Source: CG1-02-35-72 sp036170135 (lineage in GTDB: Bacteria > Bacteroidota > Bacteroidia > Flavobacteriales > Flavobacteriaceae). Taken from it: a stretch of 16,608 nt of DNA. Of this stretch, positions 1 to 7,019 are shown in pieces. Under the pieces are notes generated by a model. The model was given only the letters and a program-made list of their open reading frames with translations. It ran no database searches and was not told where the DNA came from. The stretch spans positions 1-16,608 of the forward strand of contig JAVHOP010000035.1 in the NCBI GenBank assembly GCA_036170135.1. Reading direction: 5' to 3'. A program made the translations under genes and the position numbers. The first letter of the stretch is position 1, and each line of letters opens with the position of its first letter.

Positions 1-470
1 CCACCAGCTTCAAAAGTAAAACCAATTAGCCAAATTAATAAGCCAATATAATCAAGTATTTTAAGTTTTTCGATATTATTGTTGTTGCTAATTCCCAATA
101 AAGGCAAGGAAACTATCATAATTAAAGCTCCTTGTAATAAAAAGGTTTGAAAAAAACTATACCACCAATATCGGTTGACACCATAATATTGTCTAAATTT
201 TTGGTATCTAAAATCTTCTCCTTTGCCAATATTTCTTAATGCTAAATAAATGGTAAGTCTTAGACCCCAAACACCAACCAAAACAAGAATCAGCAATTTT
301 CGAGGTGATATTTCGCCAGACATAAATACATAAAATGTATTGACTACTACATATCCAAATCCCCAAAAAATATCAACAATACTTACATTAGTAATAAAAA
401 TACTCCATATCCATAATAGGGTAACAAGAATAAATATGAGCAAGGCCGCCTGTAAAAAAAGTGTTATCAT
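1..470 (-). CDS. DUF1295 / steroid 5-alpha-reductase-like membrane enzyme (partial, N-terminal part)
   Basis: The frame opens with ATG at 470 and stays open to the left edge, giving about 156 residues of a family usually near 250-260 residues long; the C-terminal part lies outside the window. The visible part is very hydrophobic, with membrane segments near residues 3-20, 25-48, 60-80 and 110-130. Family hallmarks are SIVDIFWG (about 30-37), GEDFRYQKFRQYYG (about 88-101) and GFTFEAGG at the edge. DUF1295 proteins resemble steroid 5-alpha-reductases and isoprenylcysteine methyltransferases, whose NAD(P)H- or SAM-binding parts are C-terminal, so the catalytic half is not seen. The gene starts 22 bp after the stop of the TIGR01777 gene on the same strand, so the two are probably co-transcribed. 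The family call is firm, but the substrate is unknown; a role in modifying lipid or fatty acid is inferred from the neighbour. Confidence 0.88.
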   Translation of the reverse strand, partial: MITLFLQAALLIFILVTLLWIWSIFITNVSIVDIFWGFGYVVVNTFYVFMSGEISPRKLLILVLVGVWGLRLTIYLALRNIGKGEDFRYQKFRQYYGVNRYWWYSFFQTFLLQGALIMIVSLPLLGISNNNNIEKLKILDYIGLLIWLIGFTFEAG

Positions 471-492
471 TTATAAATATTTTTAATCGTTT

Positions 493-1425
493 TTATTCGC
501 TATTTTTTATTAAATCCACCAAAGCATTTTCAAGATTTGTAAATTTAAATTTAAAATTAGTCTTAATAATTTTATCTGAAGATATTCTACTTCCATTTAC
601 TAGTATTACATACATTTTTCCAAAAAATAATTTTAGTACAAATTCAGATACATGGGGCATCCATAAAGGTTTTTTTAGGATACGCGCTAAAGTTTCTGTA
701 AAACATTTGTTGGTTACATGATTTGGAGCAACTGCGTTATAAGCCCCTTTCATACTTTTGTTTTCTATTGCTTTTATATAGATATTGCACAAATCATCGA
801 TATGAATCCACGGCATGTATTGTTTGCCACTACCTAGTGATGAACCAAATCCTTTTTTAATTATTGTTTTAATTTTGGCTAACGCTCCACCTTGTTTTGA
901 CAATACAATGCCTGTTCTAATCTTAATTGTTCGTATGTTAAGCGCTTCAAATTTGTCAGCAATTTGCTCCCATTTTTGGCAAGTTTCTGAAAGAAAATCG
1001 TTATGTGGTTGGTTAGTTTCAGAAAAAATAGTATCCGAAGTTAAAGCGCCATAATAACCAATTGCAGAAGCAGAAATAAAGGCTTTCAATTTGATATTAT
1101 GTTTCTGTATTTCATTAAAAATCAGTTCTCCAGATTTAGTACGGCTATCAATAATTTGTTTTTTCCTTTTTTTAGTCCATCTTTTGTCTCCAATGTTTGC
1201 TCCAGCCAAATGAACGATATAATCTGCGTTTTTAAGCGCATCCTTTTCAATAGTGCCTTTGTCTATATCCCAAACGTAAGTAGGTATATCATCTTTTATA
1301 CTTTTTGTTCTACTGAGAAAGGCAACGGAATAGCCATTTTCTTTTAATTTATTATAAAGTTGTGTGCCAATTATTCCGGTTCCACCACTAATTATTATTT
1401 TTTCAATCTTTTTTATATTTGTCAT
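493..1425 (-). CDS. TIGR01777 family NAD(P)-dependent epimerase/oxidoreductase (YfcH/SDR39U1-like)
   Basis: This 310-residue extended short-chain dehydrogenase has the usual length for the family. The Rossmann nucleotide loop GGTGIIG sits at 14-20, followed by HLAGANIG (72-79), the RW..KRK...I.DSR stretch (82-95), SASAIGYYG with the catalytic-type YYG (118-126), RTGIVLS (170-176) and PWIHIDDL (205-212). A C-terminal DUF1731-like segment follows. This pattern is diagnostic of the TIGR01777/SDR39U1 group, predicted to act in the cytoplasm with NADP(H); its substrate is not settled. ATG at 1425 fits because the Rossmann strand begins within the first ten residues. It is the first gene of a leftward pair with the DUF1295 gene. 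The 325 bp upstream holds an inverted repeat that may regulate it. Nothing appears truncated or missing. Confidence 0.92.
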   Translation of the reverse strand: MTNIKKIEKIIISGGTGIIGTQLYNKLKENGYSVAFLSRTKSIKDDIPTYVWDIDKGTIEKDALKNADYIVHLAGANIGDKRWTKKRKKQIIDSRTKSGELIFNEIQKHNIKLKAFISASAIGYYGALTSDTIFSETNQPHNDFLSETCQKWEQIADKFEALNIRTIKIRTGIVLSKQGGALAKIKTIIKKGFGSSLGSGKQYMPWIHIDDLCNIYIKAIENKSMKGAYNAVAPNHVTNKCFTETLARILKKPLWMPHVSEFVLKLFFGKMYVILVNGSRISSDKIIKTNFKFKFTNLENALVDLIKNSE

Positions 1426-1558
1426 TAATGGCGTTTTTTTGAATTTTATTTGGGAATATTTGCGGTTTTAAATATAAAAATTAAAAATATAAAAAGAATG
1501 TTTTTAAATGCTATATAATTCATATAAGTATAGGCCTACCAATGATTAACTTTTTTTA

Positions 1559-1576
1559 TTCATTTTTACAAATGAA
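1559..1576. promoter_or_regulatory. Perfect 7-bp inverted repeat, possible operator
   Basis: The sequence TTCATTTTTACAAATGAA has 7-bp arms TTCATTT and AAATGAA around the 4-base spacer TTAC. It lies 133 bp before the epimerase start and 174 bp before the exonuclease start, far from any gene end. That makes an operator for a dimeric regulator more likely than a terminator, and the arms are too AT-rich for a strong RNA hairpin. No regulator is named by the sequence. In an AT-rich gap such a repeat could also arise by chance. Confidence 0.3.
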
Positions 1577-1726
1577 CCATGGGTTATTATAAAATGTCTT
1601 TGGATGCCAATCGTTCTTTTTATGGAAAATTCTTACTTGTTGAAAGTATTTGCGACGCCTCGTTCTGACTTTAAATTTTATCCTGTCAAAATGCAAATCT
1701 TCAAACTTTAATTCTCTTAGACTTTG

Positions 1727-1734
1727 TATCTTTG
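1727..1734 (+). promoter_or_regulatory. Bacteroidetes -7 promoter element (TAnnTTTG) for the exonuclease gene
   Basis: TATCTTTG matches the Bacteroidetes primary-sigma -7 consensus exactly and ends 16 bp before the ATG at 1751, implying a leader of about 10 bases. A clear TTG-type -33 element is not present about 19 bp upstream, so the call rests on one element only. Confidence 0.45.
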
Positions 1735-1750
1735 AATTTTAAATAAAACT

Positions 1751-2524
1751 ATGGAATTAAACTTATCAAAACCGATCGTCTTTTTCGATTTAGAAACCAC
1801 AGGCATTAACATTACTAAAGACCGTATTGTTGAAATTGCAATTTTAAAGATTGCGCCAAACGGAAATAAAGAAAGTAAAACTTGGCTCGTAAATCCCGAA
1901 ATTGAAATCCCCAAAGAAGCTTCGGATATTCATGGCATTACCAATGAACGCGTGGTAACCGAACCGACGTTTAAAGAATTAGCCCCTCAAATTAACGAGA
2001 TGATAAAAGGGTGCGATTTGGCAGGTTTTAACTCTAGCCGTTTTGATATCCCACTTTTAGCAGAAGAACTCTTGCGAGTTGGCCTCGATTTTGATATGAA
2101 AAGCAGAGCTGCTGTTGATGTGCAGGTAATCTTTCATAAAAAAGAGCAACGTACCTTGAGCGCTGCTTACCAATTTTACTGCAATCAAGATTTGACAAAT
2201 GCACACTCTGCAATGGCTGATACCACTGCAACTTACGAAGTTTTAAAGGCTCAACTAGATAAATACGACGACCTCGAAAATAATGTCAACTTCTTAAACA
2301 CCTTTAGTCAGCATAAAAAAAACGCCGATTTTGCTAATATGATTGTGTTCGACGATGAGGAAAATGAAATTTTTAATTTTGGTAAACACAAAGGGAAGAA
2401 AGTAACAGATGTGTTTGAAAAAGAACCCGGCTATTATGCCTGGATTCAGAATGCCGATTTCCCACTTTACACCAAAAAAATATTGACCGCTATTAAATTA
2501 AGAAGTTTAAATACAAAGGTTTAA
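1751..2524 (+). CDS. DEDDh 3'-5' exonuclease (DnaQ-like) with ExoX-type C-terminal domain
   Basis: Residues 1-170 form a DnaQ/RNase T-type exonuclease. Exo I is FFDLETTG with D13 and E15, Exo II is AGFNSSRFDIPLL with D99, and Exo III is AHSAMAD with H152 and D157. All four metal-binding acids and the catalytic histidine are therefore present. Residues about 207-251 (FNFGKHKGK, then EPGYYAWI and DFP) match the small C-terminal domain first described in exodeoxyribonuclease X-like proteins. At 257 residues it is a stand-alone exonuclease, not a polymerase epsilon subunit fused to other domains. It probably trims 3' ends of DNA or RNA in the cytoplasm during repair or turnover; the exact substrate cannot be read from the sequence. 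The last three codons lie in a 14-bp tandem duplication that sets the present stop. Confidence 0.92.
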   Translation: MELNLSKPIVFFDLETTGINITKDRIVEIAILKIAPNGNKESKTWLVNPEIEIPKEASDIHGITNERVVTEPTFKELAPQINEMIKGCDLAGFNSSRFDIPLLAEELLRVGLDFDMKSRAAVDVQVIFHKKEQRTLSAAYQFYCNQDLTNAHSAMADTTATYEVLKAQLDKYDDLENNVNFLNTFSQHKKNADFANMIVFDDEENEIFNFGKHKGKKVTDVFEKEPGYYAWIQNADFPLYTKKILTAIKLRSLNTKV

Positions 2525-2531
2525 ATACAAA
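2505..2531 (+). repeat. 14-bp tandem duplication across the exonuclease stop codon
   Basis: GTTTAAATACAAA occurs at 2505-2517 and again at 2519-2531, separated by one G, so the repeat period is 14 bp. The second copy supplies the present stop TAA at 2522-2524. With one copy removed the frame would read on for three more codons (AAC, ACG, CTA after AAT) to another TAA, changing the tail from NTKV to NTNNTL. The effect on the protein is probably negligible. Confidence 0.85.
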
Positions 2532-2568
2532 TAACACGCTATAAATTACAAAACGCTATCTAAAATAT

Positions 2569-3051
2569 ATGCTAGTCCCTTTTAACTCTTTACCACCGCA
2601 ATCTAGAATCTGGATTTACCAGTCTGATAAAGCTTTTACAAAAACACAAATTATCGAAATTGAAGACTTAATCATTCCTTTTATCGAACAATGGCAACGA
2701 CATGGCGAAGATTTAAAGGCTTCTTATAAAATTAAATACAATCAATTTATTATCTTGGCAGTTGATAAACAAAATGAAGTTTCGGGTTGTGCAATTGATG
2801 CATCGGTACACCTCATTAAAAACCTTGAACAAAAATTGGGAATAGTTTTAACTGATAAACTGCAGTTAGCTTATAGAGTTGATGATGCTATTTGTAACCT
2901 TTCTGTAGCCGATTTTAAAACACAAATTGCCACATCAAGCATAAGTCGAGAAACCATTATTTTTAACAATATGGTCGAAACAATTGGTGCTTTAAAAACC
3001 GATTGGGAAATCCCTTTAAAACAAAGTTGGTTAAATAAGTTTTTTAAATAA
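2569..3051 (+). CDS. Conserved Bacteroidetes protein of unknown function (often mislabelled ABC transporter ATPase)
   Basis: This 160-residue soluble protein has no signal peptide and no membrane segment. Recognisable conserved features are the opening MLVPFNSLPPQSRIWIYQS, WQRHGEDLKASYKIKYNQF (about 42-60), the ILAVD...VSGCAIDASVHLIKNLE stretch (about 62-89) and a late IIFNNMVET followed by WEIPLKQSW. As I recall, homologues in flavobacteria are commonly labelled ABC transporter ATPase. There is no Walker A (GxxGxGKS), no ABC signature and no Walker B, so that label is not supported here. It starts 44 bp after the exonuclease gene and ends 13 bp before the glycosidase gene, all rightward, and may be co-transcribed with one or both. 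Its function is unknown. Confidence 0.85.
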   Translation: MLVPFNSLPPQSRIWIYQSDKAFTKTQIIEIEDLIIPFIEQWQRHGEDLKASYKIKYNQFIILAVDKQNEVSGCAIDASVHLIKNLEQKLGIVLTDKLQLAYRVDDAICNLSVADFKTQIATSSISRETIIFNNMVETIGALKTDWEIPLKQSWLNKFFK

Positions 3052-3064
3052 AATTTTTCTGAAT

Positions 3065-6019
3065 ATGCAATTTAAAATCAGTTTTCTTATTTGTTTTGTT
3101 TTGTTCACGTCTTTTTTACAGGCGCAAGAAACCAATCCTTTAAAGGCTAAAGATGCTACAGCGCAACAAAAATGGGTTGACAGCATCTATAAAAAACTTA
3201 GTCTCGAAGACAAAATTGGTCAACTTTTTATGGTGCCGGCTTATTCTAATAAAGATGAGGAACATACTGCTTCTGTGATGAAGTTAATTAAAAAATACCA
3301 CATCGGTTCGCTGATCTTTATGCAAGGCAATCCGATGGCTCAAGCCAAACTAACCAACGAATACCAAGCGATATCTAAAGTGCCTTTGCTTATCGGAATT
3401 GATGCCGAGTGGGGTTTAAATATGCGCTTAGACAGTACGTATCGCTTTCCGTGGAATATGACCCTTGGCGCAATTAAAAATGATAGTTTGTTGATAGCAT
3501 TGGGTAAGCGAGTGGGAGAACAATGCAAACGACTTGGCATTCACGTCAATTTTGCGCCTGTTGTAGATGTTAACACCAATCCGCAAAATCCAATTATCGG
3601 GAACCGCTCTTTTGGTCAAGATCCTAAAAATGTCGCTGCAAAAGCATTGGCATTTATGCAGGGAATTCAAAGTCAAAATGTGCTGACAACGGCAAAACAT
3701 TTTCCGGGACACGGCGATACTTCAACCGATTCGCATCAAGAATTACCAGTAGTTTTACATAGCAAATCTTATATAGATAGTATCGATCTAGCGCCCTATA
3801 AAACTTTAATTAAAAACGGTTTAACTGGTGTTATGGTGGCACATTTAAACGTTCCGAGTTTAGATTCTGAACTTAATTTACCCACATCGTTATCAGCAAA
3901 CGTCATCAACAAATTGCTTAAAAAAGACTTGGGTTTTAAAGGCTTAGTTTTTACTGATGCCTTAAATATGAAAGGTGTTGCCAACTTTGGTAAGTCAACC
4001 ACAGTCGATTTAAAAGCGTTTATTGCGGGTAATGATGTTTTGATGTTTTCGGACGACGTTCCAAAAGCTATCAAAAAAATTAAAGAGGCTATCAAAGACG
4101 GAAAAATTACTTCTTCGCGATTAGAAGCTTCCGTAAAAAAAATATTAATGGCTAAATATTGGGTGGGTTTAAACCATTATAAACCCATTGAAGAAGTTAA
4201 TCTTATAGAAGATTTAGTGACAATTAAAGACGAACTTTTAGAAAGAAAATTAATGAGTAATGCCATTACTTTAGTTAAAAATCAACGAAATATAGCACCC
4301 ATTGACAACTTAACTCAAAGAATAGCTTATGTAAAATTAGGCGATGCCACAAACATCTGTTTTTTAGAAACATTAAAAAAATATACGCGTGTTGATGTGA
4401 TATCGGGTATTAATGATACCCAATTAAATGCCAAACTTCAAGCTTATGATTTAGTAATTGTAGGTTTTCATAAATCTAATAATTCCCCTTGGAAAAGCTT
4501 TAAATTTAGTGAAAAAGAATTGACAACCTTGTTGAGCATCGCACGAAACAACAAAGTAATTTTAGATATTTTTGCCAGTCCGTATGCCCTGTTGCAGATA
4601 AAATCATTTACCGATATTGAAGCGGTTATAGTCTCTTATCAAAATAGTGATATTGCTCAAGAACTCTCTGCTCAAATGTTGTTTGGCGCCCTTCAAGCTA
4701 AAGGAAAATTGCCGGTAAGTATTAAGACAGATTTTAAATTAGGTCAGGGATTGGTAAGTGAAGATTTAAAGCGTTTGTCTTACGGTTTGCCAGAAGAAGT
4801 TGGCATGAGCAGTCTTAAATTAAAGCGTTTAGATTCAATGGCTTTAGCAGTTTTAACCGAAAAAATGGCGCCGGGTTTGCAGTTGCTTGTCGCGCGAAAT
4901 GGAAAGGTTGTTTTTCAAAAAAGTTACGGTCATTTTACTGACGAAAATTCACAAAAAGTAGAGAATACAAGTCTTTATGATTTAGCTTCGTTGACAAAAA
5001 TAATGGGTGTATTGCCGTTAGCGATGAAATCGTTTGAAGAAGGCCAATTTAATTTAGAAACACGTATAGATTCCTTATTTCCAATTTTAATAGGGAGCAA
5101 CAAAGATACTGTAACGGTTAAAGAAGCCTTGTCGCATGTGGGCAGAATAAGCGCTTGGATTCCCTTTTATAAAAAAACCATCGATAGTATTACACACCTA
5201 CCTTTAGAAAAATATTATCGGTCTTCAAAATCAGATGATTTTAATATTTTGGTCGCCGAAAATTTGTATTTGCGGCAAGACTATATGGATAGTATTTACA
5301 AAGCTATAGCCGATGAGCCACAACGAACAAAAAGTGGTTATAAATACAGCGATTTAGTGTTTTATCTGTTCAAATATTATTTTGAAAAACAATATCAAAA
5401 ACCTTTACAGGATATAGATGATCAATATTTTTACAAACCTTTAGGAGCAAATCATCTCACTTTTTTGCCACTTGAAAAATTTGAAAAAAATACCATTGTT
5501 CCCACTGAAAAGGATGATTATTTCCGACATCAATTAGTACAAGGTTATGTTCATGATATGGGTGCGGCAATGATGGGTGGTGTAAATGGCAATGCCGGAT
5601 TGTTTTCTAATGCCAATGATGTTGCCAAAATGATGCAACTGTATTTACAAAAAGGTTTTTATGGTGGAATACGCTATTTTAAAGAACAAACTTTTGATGT
5701 TTTTAACCAGCGCTATTTTGAAAAAGAAGGCATACGTCGCGGTTTGATTTTAGATAAATCACAGTTAAATCCTAAGGAGTTATCTACGTGCGGTTGTGTA
5801 TCTGATAAAAGTTTTGGACATAGTGGTTTTACTGGAAATTTTACATGGGCAGATCCAGATAGTGGGATTGTTTACGTATTTTTATCGAACCGCGTATATC
5901 CAACTGCTGCCAATGAAACCTTGGTTAAAAAGGATGTGCGGACTAAAGCGCAACAAATTATTCAGGATGCTATTATTAGTAACGATGTGGTATCAACTTT
6001 AGTAGAAATGCCAAACTAA
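3065..6019 (+). CDS. Secreted NagZ-like GH3 beta-N-acetylhexosaminidase fused to a serine beta-lactamase-like domain
   Basis: This 984-residue exoprotein has an N-terminal signal peptide (about 1-20, predicted cut after LQA). A GH3 catalytic barrel at about 30-370 carries the NagZ signature KHFPGHGDT (211-219) with the D-S-H triad element (222-224), whose histidine acts as acid/base in NagZ enzymes. The nucleophile is Asp about 298 in FTDALNMKGV. A GH3 alpha/beta C-domain follows (about 395-555). Residues about 575-965 form a class C beta-lactamase/esterase fold with SLTK (642-645, the SxxK serine), YSD at about 761-763 where YxN is usual, and HSG (919-921) in place of KTG. The predicted action is release of N-acetylglucosamine from peptidoglycan fragments in the periplasm or outside, with a second hydrolase (peptidase, esterase or amidase) activity. 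This two-domain fusion is known in Bacteroidetes. The 3' end overlaps the opposing acyltransferase gene by 44 bp. Confidence 0.93.
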   Translation: MQFKISFLICFVLFTSFLQAQETNPLKAKDATAQQKWVDSIYKKLSLEDKIGQLFMVPAYSNKDEEHTASVMKLIKKYHIGSLIFMQGNPMAQAKLTNEYQAISKVPLLIGIDAEWGLNMRLDSTYRFPWNMTLGAIKNDSLLIALGKRVGEQCKRLGIHVNFAPVVDVNTNPQNPIIGNRSFGQDPKNVAAKALAFMQGIQSQNVLTTAKHFPGHGDTSTDSHQELPVVLHSKSYIDSIDLAPYKTLIKNGLTGVMVAHLNVPSLDSELNLPTSLSANVINKLLKKDLGFKGLVFTDALNMKGVANFGKSTTVDLKAFIAGNDVLMFSDDVPKAIKKIKEAIKDGKITSSRLEASVKKILMAKYWVGLNHYKPIEEVNLIEDLVTIKDELLERKLMSNAITLVKNQRNIAPIDNLTQRIAYVKLGDATNICFLETLKKYTRVDVISGINDTQLNAKLQAYDLVIVGFHKSNNSPWKSFKFSEKELTTLLSIARNNKVILDIFASPYALLQIKSFTDIEAVIVSYQNSDIAQELSAQMLFGALQAKGKLPVSIKTDFKLGQGLVSEDLKRLSYGLPEEVGMSSLKLKRLDSMALAVLTEKMAPGLQLLVARNGKVVFQKSYGHFTDENSQKVENTSLYDLASLTKIMGVLPLAMKSFEEGQFNLETRIDSLFPILIGSNKDTVTVKEALSHVGRISAWIPFYKKTIDSITHLPLEKYYRSSKSDDFNILVAENLYLRQDYMDSIYKAIADEPQRTKSGYKYSDLVFYLFKYYFEKQYQKPLQDIDDQYFYKPLGANHLTFLPLEKFEKNTIVPTEKDDYFRHQLVQGYVHDMGAAMMGGVNGNAGLFSNANDVAKMMQLYLQKGFYGGIRYFKEQTFDVFNQRYFEKEGIRRGLILDKSQLNPKELSTCGCVSDKSFGHSGFTGNFTWADPDSGIVYVFLSNRVYPTAANETLVKKDVRTKAQQIIQDAIISNDVVSTLVEMPN

Positions 6020-7019
6020 AACACACCAAAAGAAAGTAAATACTCATATTAAATCCAAAGAATTTATAAACTAAAAAAGTTTGTAAAAAGCAAAATAATG
6101 GGAATAAAATTACAAGTACTACAAATCTAAAGGTGCCTGTAAAAATAGGATCTTTAATTTTGGACTTTAAAATTTTCCAGATTAAATAAGGCATCCAAAA
6201 CAAAATTGATAGCAAACTGAAAGTTATTTTATACCAAAATTTAATAGGTTTTTTACGGTTTTTTAAAGGCATTTCAATTTCGGTATTTTTCAATAATTCA
6301 TTGGTTTCTATCGGATTTAAAAAATCGGCATTTAAAGATTCTAGTTGTGAAATCTTAGCATTATAAGTCGCCAAATCATCAATATGAACGGTAAGTTTTT
6401 TGAGCTCATCGCTTGTTTTGACAATCAATTGTTTAGCTGAAAGATGCAAATCATCACTATTATAATAGCTATTTGCTAAAAATGCTTTTCCATAATAAAG
6501 TGAAATACTTTGTGGATAGCCAACATGGCTATCATAATTAATCCCTACCGGAACGATGAAAATATTTAGGTCTTTATAAGCATCTAAAGCGCCAAAAACA
6601 ATTCGGGTAAAACCCTTGCTCAACGGACGCACGCGTCGGTTTAAATGGTGGTCGCCTTCTGGGAAAATAATAATAGATTGTCTGTTGTTTAAAAGGGAAT
6701 AACAAGTTCTAAAAACATCTGTATTTTTATTCAAATTTTTCCATCCATCTCTAATACGGTAAATAGGAATCATCCGTAAAGCATTGAAAAACTTTTTATT
6801 AAGTGAATTATCAAAAACAGAAGCCCTTGATAAAACGTAGGCTTTATTATTGTTTGTTACGGTAAGTGTTATGGAATCTAAAAGAGCGTTTTCGTGGTTT
6901 GCCACAAACAAAACGGCTTCATTTTTTGGAATATTTTCAAGCCCAACTACTTTTAGTTTTTTAAAATAAAAGAATAATACGGCTCTAATATAGCCTCTCA
7001 TAATTAGGTAAAACACCAT
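5976..7019 (-). CDS. PlsC-like 1-acyl-sn-glycerol-3-phosphate acyltransferase with C-terminal membrane extension
   Basis: The acyltransferase motifs are in order: NHENALLD (NHxxxxD, about 41-48), IPIYRIRDG (about 84-92), FPEG (about 119-122) and VPVGINY (about 160-166). They point to transfer of an acyl group to lysophosphatidic acid or a related lyso-lipid at the inner membrane. The usual PlsC is about 240 residues. This one is 347 because of a C-terminal extension with roughly three hydrophobic helices (about 255-280, 292-318, 325-342). I place the start at the ATG at 7019, which overlaps the upstream transporter stop by one base (TGATG); a TTG one codon earlier is possible but less likely. 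It is the last gene of the six-gene leftward run. Its final 14 codons and stop are antisense to the end of the glycosidase gene, and no terminator hairpin is seen. The exact lipid acceptor is open. Confidence 0.87.
   Translation of the reverse strand: MVFYLIMRGYIRAVLFFYFKKLKVVGLENIPKNEAVLFVANHENALLDSITLTVTNNNKAYVLSRASVFDNSLNKKFFNALRMIPIYRIRDGWKNLNKNTDVFRTCYSLLNNRQSIIIFPEGDHHLNRRVRPLSKGFTRIVFGALDAYKDLNIFIVPVGINYDSHVGYPQSISLYYGKAFLANSYYNSDDLHLSAKQLIVKTSDELKKLTVHIDDLATYNAKISQLESLNADFLNPIETNELLKNTEIEMPLKNRKKPIKFWYKITFSLLSILFWMPYLIWKILKSKIKDPIFTGTFRFVVLVILFPLFCFLQTFLVYKFFGFNMSIYFLLVCFSLAFLLKLIPHRY

Larger units (their letters stand above)
1426..1750. other. Divergent intergenic region, non-coding
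   Basis: This 325-bp gap separates the leftward epimerase gene from the rightward exonuclease gene. It is very AT-rich and carries no convincing gene. It contains an 8-bp palindrome, TAGGCCTA (1531-1538), a perfect 18-bp inverted repeat (1559-1576), a small AACC/GGTT mirror pair next to it (1575-1585), and a TAnnTTTG element near the exonuclease start. I found no good TAnnTTTG match reading left toward the epimerase gene. It is long for this otherwise compact window. Confidence 0.7.

Noticed and set aside
1594..1668. A 24-codon open frame in the divergent gap starting with ATG.
   Set aside because: It is short, has no recognisable domain or ribosome site, and overlaps no conserved pattern I know; likely chance.
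2536..2559. Direct repeat ACGCTAT at 2536-2542 and 2553-2559 upstream of the 160-residue protein gene.
   Set aside because: Seven bases in an AT-rich spacer is weak, and it has no promoter-like companion element.
3796..4095. Open frame of 99 codons antisense to the glycosidase gene.
   Set aside because: The plus-strand frame encodes clear GH3 motifs over the same bases; the antisense frame has no family features.
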